This document shows, in pieces, positions 24,842 through 31,961 of a stretch of 50,134 nt of DNA. The notes below the pieces were generated by a model, which ran no database searches, had not been told where the DNA came from, and worked only from the letters and a program-made list of their open reading frames with translations. The stretch comes from a virus, in the IMG/VR virus record IMGVR_UViG_3300047469_000109, positions 1-50,134 of that record. The stretch is one strand, 5' to 3'. Position numbers and translations under genes: made by a program. Position 1 is the stretch's first letter. Each line of letters begins with the position of its first letter.

Positions 24842-25084
24842 ATGATCAACTTCCAAATCAAGCAAAACGGCTTCAACGCACGCGTTAAGAAGGGTGAGTT
24901 CTACGCAGAAACGCCGGAAGGAAAGTTGATCGCGACCATCAGCCCGCGCTTGATGCTGAATGGCAAGTGCAGCGACCGCTTCGTGAATGTCTGCTTCATG
25001 GACGGCACGATCGAGATTGCCGACGAACTAGAGGACGGCGAGCACGCAGCATCAGAACTGATCGCGAAACGCCTCTACGCCTAA
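24842..25084 (+). CDS. Hypothetical small protein
   Basis: An 80-residue protein, starting MINFQIKQNGFNARVKKGEF. It is beta-rich at first (FYAETPEGKLIATISPRL) and acidic near the end (TIEIADELEDGEHAASEL). CGGAGAG precedes the ATG, and a strong terminator follows its stop, so it is probably a one-gene transcript. Function unknown. Confidence 0.75.
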   Translation: MINFQIKQNGFNARVKKGEFYAETPEGKLIATISPRLMLNGKCSDRFVNVCFMDGTIEIADELEDGEHAASELIAKRLYA

Positions 25085-25090
25085 GCAGAC

Positions 25091-25110
25091 AGCCCCGAAA
25101 GGGGCTTTTT
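25091..25110 (+). terminator. Strong intrinsic terminator
   Basis: AGCCCC-GAAA-GGGGCT followed by TTTTT, 6 nt behind the stop at 25084. Confidence 0.92.
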
Positions 25111-25568
25111 CATTTCCCGAACAATCTCACCCTGACGACTGGCGGCTGTCTCACACGACGAGGATGAGCCGCCTAGTTTTCCTCGGTGTCCCGCTAGGCC
25201 GCAACCGCCATGCGTCAGGGCGCGCGCTACCGGCCCGTATGTGTTGCCGGGTGCCATTCCCTGACCGGCAGCGCGCGTAAAGTGGGCGGGGCATCCTCCC
25301 GCGGCCGGATAAAGGGCTTTCGCGCTATCCGTCTGCCTTGCTTACTCCGCAAGGACTTGCGAGGCTCCTGCATGGCGACACTGTTGAGAGCGGCGGGGAT
25401 TCGCTCAATGGCAGTCTTACGCGCGATAGTCCGTCGCGCTGCCCGCTGTCGGCGTTGACATGCCCTAGCTCTCATTTCTGCCGACCGCCAGGCTTGACTC
25501 GTCCCGGCAACTTTTCACGAGAACGATCGGCAGAAATGAGAGAGCCGGATTCTCACCGGCTGATTGCC
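25111..25568. other. About 460 bp without a convincing gene
   Basis: The only open frames are arginine-rich and lack good ribosome-binding sites; examples are 25210-25458 on the plus strand and 25227-25475 on the minus strand. The stretch is GC-rich and has many short complementary segments: a 16-bp inverted repeat, and AGCCGG/CCGGCT at 25543-25561, which could end the leftward gene run. It may encode a structured RNA or be a degenerate gene. Confidence 0.5.
25469..25542. repeat. Perfect 16-bp inverted repeat
   Basis: CTCTCATTTCTGCCGA at 25469-25484 and its exact reverse complement at 25527-25542, with 42 bases between them. No transposase or recombinase gene is near it. Confidence 0.9.
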
Positions 25569-25796
25569 TTACTTGGCGGGAGCAGTGAGGCCGCGCCAGT
25601 CGTCGCACTGATGCGCAGAACGCACGTCGCGCCATTCAAAAGCGCGCTGAACGTTGTTGGCTGCGTAACCCCACCAGCTACCATTCCAGAACTTAAACCA
25701 CTTGTGGCCGTGCTGCGGTGCCGTCTCATACACGCCCACATGCGCCGGCCTCACGTTGCCCGGATACCAGGCGGTCATTTTTAATTTCTTCATCAT
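25569..25796 (-). CDS. Small WYPG-type phage protein
   Basis: A 75-residue protein (MMKKLKMTAWYPGNVRPAHV...) with TAWYPGNVRPAHVGVYE and WFKFWNGSWWGYAAN. This tryptophan-rich module is seen in small phage proteins from several proteobacterial phages. GGGAGAG precedes the ATG. The last confident gene of the leftward run from 26539. Confidence 0.75.
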   Translation of the reverse strand: MMKKLKMTAWYPGNVRPAHVGVYETAPQHGHKWFKFWNGSWWGYAANNVQRAFEWRDVRSAHQCDDWRGLTAPAK

Positions 25797-25914
25797 CTCT
25801 CCCTAGGTAGGGGCAAAGCGCCGAGCGGTGCGCGACCTTATCGCCACTTTCGGCCGAAAGCCCTTCGGCATATCGGCGGTAGGCGGAACGCTTGCACGTC
25901 ACCCGCGCTTTCAC
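25726..25914 (-). CDS. Possible small Cys-containing protein (GTG start)
   Basis: A 62-residue frame starting GTG (MKARVTCKRSAYRRYAEGL). The N-terminal half looks real (KRSAYRRYAEGLSAESGDK). The second half overlaps the next gene by 71 nt and has little character. A frameshifted or shortened ancestral gene is possible. Confidence 0.35.
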   Translation of the reverse strand: MKARVTCKRSAYRRYAEGLSAESGDKVAHRSALCPYLGRDDEEIKNDRLVSGQREAGACGRV

Positions 25915-25935
25915 GCTCGACGCCTCGCCCCATGA

Positions 25936-26037
25936 TCAATGCAGAAACATCGCGATCGGCGTTACCAGACCTACCGCAAGGCAAATCCAGCCGGCTCCGA
26001 TCGCCATGCCGATGACGAACTCTTTGACGGCGCTCAT
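25936..26037 (-). CDS. Very small membrane peptide
   Basis: 33 residues, almost entirely one hydrophobic helix (FVIGMAIGAGWICLAVGLVT). The ATG overlaps the stop of the gene before it (ATGA), which supports translation. It may affect the membrane or the neighbouring protein. Confidence 0.5.
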   Translation of the reverse strand: MSAVKEFVIGMAIGAGWICLAVGLVTPIAMFLH

Positions 26038-26402
26038 TCGGTCACCGTCACGACTTCGCCAGGCTTCTTCGCCTCGCGCTTATGCGGCGCCTCGCGCCTC
26101 AAATCCTTCTCGGAATATCCCGGCTTGCGGTCGGGGTCGTCGACTTCAGGCTCTTCAAAAGCCCCGCCCGGACAGATGCCGACAAGGATCGGAAGGGCGA
26201 TTCGACCTGCGGAGCCGAGCGAATCGGCCACATCTTCAGGGTCGATCGTGCCCGCGATGACCTGGCGTATCAGACCTTCCAGCGCCTCGCGGTAGTTCGG
26301 ACTCTCTGCTGCCCATGCCGGCGCGACCTGGCGCCCTGTATCTGCCTGCCATTGGCGCACTACCTCGTGGGTGATTTGCGCGTAGATGCGTTCTTGTTTC
26401 AC
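26034..26402 (-). CDS. Hypothetical protein in a leftward accessory operon
   Basis: A 122-residue protein from GTG 26402, coupled to the previous stop (GTGA). The N-terminal half is helical (YAQITHEVVRQWQADTGRQV). The C-terminal half is Pro/Lys/Glu-rich and likely disordered (EVDDPDRKPGYSEKDLRREA). Function unknown. Confidence 0.65.
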   Translation of the reverse strand: MKQERIYAQITHEVVRQWQADTGRQVAPAWAAESPNYREALEGLIRQVIAGTIDPEDVADSLGSAGRIALPILVGICPGGAFEEPEVDDPDRKPGYSEKDLRREAPHKREAKKPGEVVTVTE

Positions 26403-26539
26403 CGTAATCCCCGAATCGTCGTTAGGTGCAGTGCGTGGCCAAACGGGACCGGCCCCGTCGTTTCATATCCCGCGTACTGTAGGACAAATCTTACCATACC
26501 TTCAGGGGATTGAAACGCCGAAAAGAGAGCAGAAAGCAT
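26399..26539 (-). CDS. Small protein, first gene of the leftward run
   Basis: A 46-residue protein (MLSALFSAFQSPEGMVRFVL...), with TAGGGGTAA before ATG 26539. It contains VRFVLQYAGYETTGPVPFG. It is adjacent to the third operator block. A longer in-frame start would run through the block and is unlikely. Confidence 0.55.
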   Translation of the reverse strand: MLSALFSAFQSPEGMVRFVLQYAGYETTGPVPFGHALHLTTIRGLR

Positions 26540-26560
26540 CGGTTTTACCCCTATAGGATA

Positions 26561-26607
26561 AACAGCGAAGATATTTGTTGACTGTTCTGCTACCTCGCGG
26601 GTATGCT
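26561..26607 (+). promoter_or_regulatory. Operator-like block copy 3 with rightward promoter
   Basis: 26-bp block at 26561-26586, differing from copies 1 and 2 at two positions. TTGACT (26578) and TATGCT (26602) are 18 bases apart. Confidence 0.72.
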
Positions 26608-26640
26608 TCACACATACAACAACACACCGCGAGGCCCGAA

Positions 26641-26766
26641 ATGCTCCACTACTACGACGATTTCGAGTGCGACAATTACGATGAGGAAGAGATGACAGAC
26701 GAAGAACGCCGCGCGGCTCGTGACGAGCGCGAAGCTGATCGACACTTTGCCCGGATGGACGAATGA
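26641..26766 (+). CDS. Very acidic small protein
   Basis: 41 residues, about 40 percent Asp/Glu (DDFECDNYDEEEMTDEE). ATG 26641 follows a promoter and an AC-rich leader. The next gene starts in its stop (ATGA). Such charge could mimic DNA and block a nucleic-acid-binding host protein, but nothing proves this. Confidence 0.6.
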   Translation: MLHYYDDFECDNYDEEEMTDEERRAARDEREADRHFARMDE

Positions 26767-27101
26767 ATAGACCGCAACTCGCAGCACTACCGAAGCACCT
26801 GCTCGTCGAGCTTTATCGGCGAGCGATCGGAGCGCCGGGAGACTACGCCCGAAACCCGAAGTCGTTCTACCTAAAGGCGCTTGACGCTAGGGAGGGAGCC
26901 GAACTTGCAACCATACTTGCCGGTATCGAGCGTAAGCCGCGGAAGATTCAGCAGCGAACGATCGAGAAGCGGAACGCTCTAGAGAATGCAAAAGAGTATC
27001 GCGCAATCTGTAAAGCGCTCGTCGATTGGGGCGATGTCCTTGCCGACAATCGAGAAGCACTGCGCAAACTTCAGGCGCGCGCGCGTGTAGCACTAAAATG
27101 A
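26763..27101 (+). CDS. Hypothetical basic protein
   Basis: A 112-residue basic helical protein (MNRPQLAALPKHLLVELYRR...) with GIERKPRKIQQRTIEKRNAL and a C-terminal helix. Coupled to the acidic small gene, it may act with it (opposite charge). Function unknown. Confidence 0.7.
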   Translation: MNRPQLAALPKHLLVELYRRAIGAPGDYARNPKSFYLKALDAREGAELATILAGIERKPRKIQQRTIEKRNALENAKEYRAICKALVDWGDVLADNREALRKLQARARVALK

Positions 27102-27441
27102 GATTCGGTGTGCCCGACCGCCAAATCGGGCTTCCGACTTCTTGGCATTGGATCATGGGCGGCAACCCGATCCGCCGCGCCGTTCAACCGAGCGGCTTTC
27201 GTTTTTACGTCAGAGTTCGCGCGGTCGCGCATGTATCGCACCGGCCATCGGGGAATGGTTGCGGCACTTGCCTGGCTTGGAAGCCTTCGGGTTTCGCGCC
27301 TCACCGCCCGTAGCGGCGGGGAAGTGCGCTGGATAAGCGGCTTCGATGCGTTGCGCATCAGACAAGGCACGAAACCCGAAGGAGCCAGTTACGCCGGCTA
27401 GTCGGCCCGATTTGAACTCGGGACTTGTGTTTTCGAGCAGC
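27102..27441. other. Weakly coding stretch with a hairpin
   Basis: It starts with a GCCCGA/TCGGGC hairpin (27112-27131) that could end the rightward genes. Open frames (e.g. 27108-27401 plus, 97 residues) have no clear ribosome-binding site and unusual composition. I see no definite gene. Confidence 0.4.
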
Positions 27442-27482
27442 AAAAAAGAAAGGGCGCCGAGGTTTTACCCTTGGCGCCCTTT
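27442..27482 (-). terminator. Strong leftward terminator
   Basis: Fourteen-base stem AAAGGGCGCC(G/A)AGG with one mismatch and a seven-base loop; followed on the minus strand by CTTTTTT. It ends the leftward gene at 27588. Confidence 0.88.
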
Positions 27483-27587
27483 GAAGCACTGCTACGGAGA
27501 GTTCTTGCGGATTACTTCAACATGACAGAATTGTATTTCCTTGGAACGCCCCTGTCAATACCCTAAAGAGATGAAACATCTCGAAAT

Positions 27588-27749
27588 TTAGTGTGTTGCG
27601 TTCATACAACGCAAAAACTCCATCCGCTCGCTGTGGCTCAACATCGAAACGGCTATCAAAAATTCATCTTCGCTCATCACCGATGGCGCGACTACCGGCA
27701 CGACATCGTTTGCCAGACTAGGGACTGCAATGCTTTGTTCGCTCAACAT
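27588..27749 (-). CDS. Small protein downstream of the repressor
   Basis: A 53-residue protein from ATG 27749 (MLSEQSIAVPSLANDVVPV...), or 72 residues from TTG 27806. It contains VMSEDEFLIAVSMLSHSERM, a possible helix pair. It lies leftward between the repressor and a strong terminator. A role in immunity control is possible from position only. Confidence 0.55.
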   Translation of the reverse strand: MLSEQSIAVPSLANDVVPVVAPSVMSEDEFLIAVSMLSHSERMEFLRCMNATH

Positions 27750-27902
27750 TTTCTTTTTGATCCAAGGGGAGGTCAGATCGGCAGTCACAGCACCGACAGG
27801 AACCAATCGTACCCCTAGCCCAAAGGTAGTACAAGCAGATGATTGAAGATTTTATTACATTAGATTAGCGGATACGGCAACAAATACCTGTCGATTTGTG
27901 AT

Positions 27903-27942
27903 AGGCGTAACTGGTTACAAATGTCTGACTTTTGTTACGCCT
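27903..27942. repeat. Inverted repeat at the end of the repressor gene
   Basis: AGGCGTAAC (27903-27911) and GTTACGCCT (27934-27942), with a further GTAAC-TG-GTTAC inside. No U tract follows, so it resembles an operator more than a terminator. Confidence 0.6.
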
Positions 27943-28360
27943 TGAATTTGTTGGACATGGCTTTGAGCAGGGCAGTCTGAGCGCGGATCGGGTCTCTGCG
28001 GTATAGCTCGATCGCCGTCTCTAGAAATACCAGCTCGTCGGCGTCGGTCGGCTCGGGCGCTGGCTCCGCGGCGACGTGCGCCGGCTGAGCCTGTTCAGCG
28101 CGCTCCCTCTTTTCGTGCTCTCGATCCATCCAGCCTTCAGATAACTTGAACGCCTGTTCGATCTTGCGCGCGGTGGTTCGTCCGATGCCCTTGTACTTGG
28201 TGTTGATGTGCGACATGTAAGCCTCTCGCACTCCGACTCTCTCCCCAAAGAGCTTCAACATACCTTTCTCTGGCGCACCTGGATCGTCTCTCCGGACTAC
28301 CTCTTTGAATTGCTCAAAAAGGTGTTTGAAGTTGCGGTAGCGAATCTCTGTGATGTCCAT
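27935..28360 (-). CDS. Phage repressor-like HTH protein
   Basis: A 141-residue protein from ATG 28360, preceded by GGACGG. A HTH lies near residues 40-75 (KLFGERVGVREAYMSHINTK, then GIGRTTARKIEQAFKL), followed by an Ala/Pro/Glu-rich linker and a C-terminal helix (LVFLETAIELYRRDPIRAQT). This is the design of short CI-type repressors without a LexA-like peptidase. It faces a rightward regulator across a 200-bp control region. It probably maintains lysogeny; absence of a self-cleavage domain suggests induction by another route. Confidence 0.82.
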   Translation of the reverse strand: MDITEIRYRNFKHLFEQFKEVVRRDDPGAPEKGMLKLFGERVGVREAYMSHINTKYKGIGRTTARKIEQAFKLSEGWMDREHEKRERAEQAQPAHVAAEPAPEPTDADELVFLETAIELYRRDPIRAQTALLKAMSNKFKA

Positions 28361-28412
28361 TTTCCGTCCAGTAGGCAGTGTAATTTTGGTTTCTGTGCCG
28401 CTTTGATACGGA

Positions 28413-28442
28413 ACCATACCACGGCGATACGAAGCGCCGCAA
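28413..28442 (-). promoter_or_regulatory. Possible repressor promoter (leftward)
   Basis: On the minus strand TTGCGG and TATGGT are 18 bases apart, about 50 bases before ATG 28360. Confidence 0.5.
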
Positions 28443-28507
28443 TAGAAAGCGCACACTAAGTAGACGCGTTTTGTCTGAATCTTATGATATGACCTCTCTT
28501 TTTGTGC

Positions 28508-28536
28508 TTGCATACTCTCTCGCAGATAGCTATACT
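28508..28536 (+). promoter_or_regulatory. Main rightward early promoter
   Basis: TTGCAT and TATACT with a 17-base spacer. The octamer ATACTCTC occurs twice, exactly 20 bases apart (28512 and 28532), on the same face of the helix, and is a candidate repressor half-site. Confidence 0.8.
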
Positions 28537-28568
28537 CTCCACATCGAATCTCGGAGAGGGGTGAAAAC

Positions 28569-28907
28569 ATGCAAGGCAACGTGAACATGTACGGCGTCGC
28601 GCCGGAGATTGATGAGCAGATGCGAGCGTTGCCAATGCTCACCGCTCACCGCGTCTGGAAGCAGGCAGGAACGCCAGTGATGCGCGCGATCTGCGAGACG
28701 GCCGGCGTCCGATACGAGAGCTTCGCGCTCGTGCGCATCGGCAAGAAGAATTTCACCTACACGAACGGGCGCCTCTTGCAGTACGCGATTTTTCTGTCGC
28801 TCGGCGTCGTCGTGAACCTCGACACGCTCTGCAATGCGATCGGATACCGCGAGCACGAAGAGAGCGCCGAGCGCCGCGCGTTCGAGGCCGCGAAGGTGTC
28901 GGCGTGA
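28569..28907 (+). CDS. Cro/CII-like regulator
   Basis: A 112-residue protein (MQGNVNMYGVAPEIDEQMRA...), first gene after the main early promoter, with GGAGAGGGG before ATG. MRAICETAGVRYESFALVRI then NFTYTNGRLLQYAIFL reads as an XRE-like HTH. It diverges from the repressor, the position of cro or cII. The next gene's GTG overlaps its stop. Confidence 0.75.
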   Translation: MQGNVNMYGVAPEIDEQMRALPMLTAHRVWKQAGTPVMRAICETAGVRYESFALVRIGKKNFTYTNGRLLQYAIFLSLGVVVNLDTLCNAIGYREHEESAERRAFEAAKVSA

Positions 28908-29773
28908 ACTACTACAAACATCACATCGGCGACTACAAAGCCGCGACAGCGCACCTGACTCTGATAGAGCACGGCGCCTATCGTCAGCTTCTTGACATGT
29001 ACTACCTCGATGAAAAGCCTATCCCACTCGAAACCCAAGTGGTTTTTCGTCGGTTATGCGCAAGAACCCAAGAAGAGCAAACTGCGGTCGAAACTGTGCT
29101 CAAAGAGTTCTTCGAAGAGACGAAAAACGGGTGGATGCACAAGCGATGCGAGTCGGAATTGGCGCAGTACAGCGCGAAGGCAGACGCCAACAGGGAGAAC
29201 GGGAAGCGAGGCGGGAGGCCGAAGAAAACCCAGATGGTTTCTGACGAGAACCCAACTCAAAGCGAAGTCGAACCGAAAATAACCTTAACCACTACCCATA
29301 AACCACTAACCACTAACCAAGAACCAGAGGATTCTCCTTCGGAGAATAAGCGCGTGCCGCGCTTCAATGCCCGCAAGTACCTCGCAAGCAGAGGCGTCGA
29401 AGAGCAGAACATCAACGACTGGCTCGAAGTGCGCAAGAAAAAGGGTCAGGCGAACACCCTGAGCGCGATGGAGTTGACGGAGAGCGAGGCGGTGAAGGCG
29501 GGCATTTCGCTCAACGAGGCGATCCGGTTCAGCGCGCAGCGAAGCTATGCCGGTTTCAAGGCGGCATGGCTGCAAAACGAGCAGTCTGGCGAGCGCCAAA
29601 GCGCGCTCGACCTAGCGCAGCAGGTTCAACGCCAAGCAGGGCCGCGCAATCCGGGCGGGTACGTGAGCAAGCAAGAACAGCTCGAACGCAACAATCGCGC
29701 GGTTGCCGAGCGTTACATCGCGCGCCTACAAGCCGAAGAAGCCGCAAAGGGGAATGACGATGAAAGCCAATGA
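28904..29773 (+). CDS. DUF1376 replication protein
   Basis: A 289-residue protein with GTG start. The N-terminal 90 residues (MNYYKHHIGDYKAATAHLTL, then EHGAYRQLLDMYYLDEKPIP) are the DUF1376/YdaU domain of phage replication genes. The middle is linker-like (TTHKPLTTNQEPEDS). The C-terminal 130 residues are helical and basic. It is likely the origin-binding or initiation protein of lytic replication, partner of the next gene. Confidence 0.85.
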   Translation: MNYYKHHIGDYKAATAHLTLIEHGAYRQLLDMYYLDEKPIPLETQVVFRRLCARTQEEQTAVETVLKEFFEETKNGWMHKRCESELAQYSAKADANRENGKRGGRPKKTQMVSDENPTQSEVEPKITLTTTHKPLTTNQEPEDSPSENKRVPRFNARKYLASRGVEEQNINDWLEVRKKKGQANTLSAMELTESEAVKAGISLNEAIRFSAQRSYAGFKAAWLQNEQSGERQSALDLAQQVQRQAGPRNPGGYVSKQEQLERNNRAVAERYIARLQAEEAAKGNDDESQ

Positions 29774-30434
29774 AAAAGCCCGTCTCGCCGCAGTGCTGGC
29801 CGATGTTCACGCCTTCTACCGCCAGGATTTCTCCGACTTCGCGCTGAACGTCTGGACGATGGCGATGGAACCGTTCGACATTGCCGCGGTCGAGCGCGCG
29901 CTCGGACAGCACGCCATGAACCCCGATTCCGGCCAATGGTGCCCGAAGCCGGCCGACATCGTGAAGATGCTGCAAGGTTCGACGAAGGATTCCGCGAATC
30001 TCGCATGGTCGGCGGTCGATTACGCGATCCGCACGCGCGGCGACCAGTACACGGTCGTTTTCGACGATCCGCTGATTCACCGCGTCGTCGAGGATATGGG
30101 CGGCTGGATCAAGCTGTGCCGGGTCGATGCCGAGCAATACCCGTTCACGCAGAACGAGTTCGTGAACCGGTATCGCGGCTACAAGATGCGCGGCGAGGTT
30201 CCCCCGTATCCATCGAAACTCATCGGCTCGCCCGAGGATTACAACGCGCGCCAGGGCTACCCGATCGCACCCCCTTTGCTGATCGGCGACCCAAAGAAAG
30301 CGCAGCTCGTGCTGCAAAACGGCTCGAACACGCCGCGCATCGCATTCACCGAGGCGACGAAATTTTTGCCCGAAAATGCTACCTCGCGGAGATTGAATGC
30401 GTTAAAATCACCTGAGGATATTCAAACCGCATAG
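29760..30434 (+). CDS. DUF6475-like replication accessory protein
   Basis: A 224-residue protein. RQDFSDFALNVWTMAMEPFD, HAMNPDSGQWCPKPADIVKM and SAVDYAIRTRGDQYTVVFDD match proteins that follow DUF1376 genes in many phages and are thought to load the helicase. ATG 29760 is preferred, since AAGGGGA is then eight bases away (ATG 29754 would be too near). It overlaps the previous gene by 14 nt. Confidence 0.8.
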   Translation: MKANEKARLAAVLADVHAFYRQDFSDFALNVWTMAMEPFDIAAVERALGQHAMNPDSGQWCPKPADIVKMLQGSTKDSANLAWSAVDYAIRTRGDQYTVVFDDPLIHRVVEDMGGWIKLCRVDAEQYPFTQNEFVNRYRGYKMRGEVPPYPSKLIGSPEDYNARQGYPIAPPLLIGDPKKAQLVLQNGSNTPRIAFTEATKFLPENATSRRLNALKSPEDIQTA

Positions 30435-30441
30435 GCCAGAA

Positions 30442-30726
30442 ATGACCGCATCGACCAGCATAGAGGCGCTCGACGAGCATCGGGCAGAAGGAAAAGCCGA
30501 CCGCCAGCGCATCGCCGTCGAGCGCTTCTTGCGGACGATCTACCCGGCCGGCGTCACGCGCAATGCTATATCCCGCGCGCTGCGACTGCCGATCCAGTCG
30601 GTGACGGGGCGCGTGAACGAACTGCTCGCGACTGGCGCGGTGATCGAGCCGGGCGTGCGGATCAAAGACCCGATCACGCGGCGCACGTGCAAGCTCGTTG
30701 CGAGCGCGCCGGATTTGTTCGCATGA
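30442..30726 (+). CDS. Small winged-helix DNA-binding protein
   Basis: A 94-residue protein. RQRIAVERFLRTIYPAGVTR and NAISRALRLPIQSVTGRVNE form a winged HTH, followed by TGAVIEPGVRIKDPITRRTC as the wing. It is coupled to the next gene (ATGA). A regulator or replication helper. Confidence 0.75.
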   Translation: MTASTSIEALDEHRAEGKADRQRIAVERFLRTIYPAGVTRNAISRALRLPIQSVTGRVNELLATGAVIEPGVRIKDPITRRTCKLVASAPDLFA

Positions 30727-30950
30727 CGTGGGCGCGACGCGGCGGGACACGAAATCCGCTCGACATCCTCATCGAGCGAGAGGAACGAAACCCGGAGTGC
30801 AGGCATTGCACTTGGTCACTAGGCAAAACGGAACTGTTGGGAGACTGGATATGCGCGAAGGATCGGGTAATGCGGGCGCGGTGCGTGGAATTCACCCCTT
30901 TGCAACGGTACATCGAGCGCTCGAAAGCGTATTCGAAACGATCGCACTAG
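30723..30950 (+). CDS. Small zinc-ribbon-like protein
   Basis: A 75-residue protein (MTWARRGGTRNPLDILIERE...) with four cysteines spaced C-x2-C...C...C (PECRHCTWSL, WICAKDRV, RARCVEF), suggesting one zinc ion. Its last 100 nt overlap the following HTH gene in another frame; both frames look coding. Confidence 0.65.
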   Translation: MTWARRGGTRNPLDILIEREERNPECRHCTWSLGKTELLGDWICAKDRVMRARCVEFTPLQRYIERSKAYSKRSH

Positions 30951-31456
30951 CTTCCGCGGTTAAGGTGCCGGGCTACTCCGAATCCGTCGCGCGCAGCACC
31001 GTCACCGAAAAGCAGGATTGGACAGACCGCGTGACCAATGCGGCATGGGCGATGCAGGCCATCGACTCGACGCTCACCGCCATCGAGCGCGCCGCAGTCA
31101 TCGCGCGCTATCACCGCGATCCCGGCACGCTGCGCAAATACGAGGGGCGCCGCTGGAGCGCTCAAAAGGCCGATGACGCCGATCAGAAGCACGCGCAAGC
31201 CCTCGCGCTGCTGAAGTTCCACATGACCCACATGCACGCGAATACGGCGCTCCTAGAGGCCGTTATAGACCGCGAATTCACGTTCGGGGAGGCGTACATG
31301 CCGACAACGCGCGACGTGGGTCAGGCGCATGGCGTGTCACACATGGCCGTGTCGCGCCTCGCGCAGAAAGTCGCGCGCGCCGTCCATGCGCTCGAAGTCG
31401 CCGCGCACCAGGCGTTGAAGGCGCGTTTCGCCGAGCTAGGGTTTGTGCCGAGCTAA
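30851..31456 (+). CDS. HTH protein, candidate late regulator
   Basis: A 201-residue protein from ATG 30851, supported by GGGAG seven bases upstream. The N-terminal part has AVRGIHPFATVHRALESVFE and later SALTAIERAAVIARYH-like helices; the C-terminal TTRDVGQAHGVSHMAVSRLA is a clear HTH. The size and site resemble Q-like antiterminators or sigma-like late activators, but I see no definite family match. A strong promoter follows its stop. Confidence 0.7.
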   Translation: MREGSGNAGAVRGIHPFATVHRALESVFETIALASAVKVPGYSESVARSTVTEKQDWTDRVTNAAWAMQAIDSTLTAIERAAVIARYHRDPGTLRKYEGRRWSAQKADDADQKHAQALALLKFHMTHMHANTALLEAVIDREFTFGEAYMPTTRDVGQAHGVSHMAVSRLAQKVARAVHALEVAAHQALKARFAELGFVPS

Positions 31457-31482
31457 TTTCATCTCTTTTTGAGAGAAGACGC

Positions 31483-31510
31483 TTGACACTACCCACCGTT
31501 GAGATATGAT
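31483..31510 (+). promoter_or_regulatory. Strong rightward promoter
   Basis: TTGACA and TATGAT, 16 bases apart, 46 bases before ATG 31556; an AC-rich leader follows. Confidence 0.82.
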
Positions 31511-31555
31511 TCACACCAACGCAGCACACAACCACCAGCGAAAGGAAGCACGATA

Positions 31556-31783
31556 ATGAGCCAGCAAATAATACCTCCGCAGTTCAAAGAACTCATCGAA
31601 GCAGCTCGATTCAGCGCCCAAAGCGGCGTCGAAGTCGCGGAAATGCTGATCCAACAGGACGGCGGCGACGCACGATCGAACCGCGTCTACCTCAAGCAGC
31701 AGCAGGCACGCGCCGCTGAAATCGAGCGACAAATCATGCTTCTCTCGCGTATGACGGGCCTTTTTACGAAGGTGCTGTCATGA
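31556..31783 (+). CDS. Small helical protein
   Basis: A 75-residue protein (MSQQIIPPQFKELIEAARFS...), with AAAGGAAG before the ATG; helical with QQQARAAEIERQIMLLSRM. First gene of the recombination transcript. Function unknown. Confidence 0.7.
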   Translation: MSQQIIPPQFKELIEAARFSAQSGVEVAEMLIQQDGGDARSNRVYLKQQQARAAEIERQIMLLSRMTGLFTKVLS

Positions 31784-31869
31784 GCACGCGCGCCTTTGAT
31801 TGGACCCTCGCAATCGCCTTCGGACTGTTTCTTGGCTATTGCGCAGCGATGGGAGTTTCGCCGGCATGA
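31780..31869 (+). CDS. Very small membrane peptide
   Basis: 29 residues, one transmembrane helix (WTLAIAFGLFLGYCAAMGV). Start and stop overlap both neighbours (ATGA), which supports translation. Confidence 0.5.
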   Translation: MSTRAFDWTLAIAFGLFLGYCAAMGVSPA

Positions 31870-31961
31870 ACGACGACGACCGCGAAGCTCAGCAATACCT
31901 CGAAGAGCAGGAACAGCAATACCTCGAAACCTACGGAGAAAACGAAAATGAAAACGTCTGA
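31866..31961 (+). CDS. Very small acidic peptide
   Basis: 31 residues with a duplicated QQYLE element (AQQYLEEQE, QQYLETYGE). It ends 14 nt inside the ERF gene. Coupling is the main evidence. Confidence 0.45.
   Translation: MNDDDREAQQYLEEQEQQYLETYGENENENV

Noticed and set aside
25210-25475. Two overlapping open frames on opposite strands
   Set aside because: Both are arginine-rich, lack ribosome-binding sites, and the region has extensive inverted repeats.
27395-27440. tRNA-like segment (GTTCAAATC on the minus strand)
   Set aside because: Only the T-arm-like sequence fits; no anticodon arm or acceptor stem can be built around it.
28361-28642. Extended N-terminus of the repressor
   Set aside because: The extension runs through the divergent promoters; ATG 28360 has a ribosome-binding site and begins the HTH domain layout.
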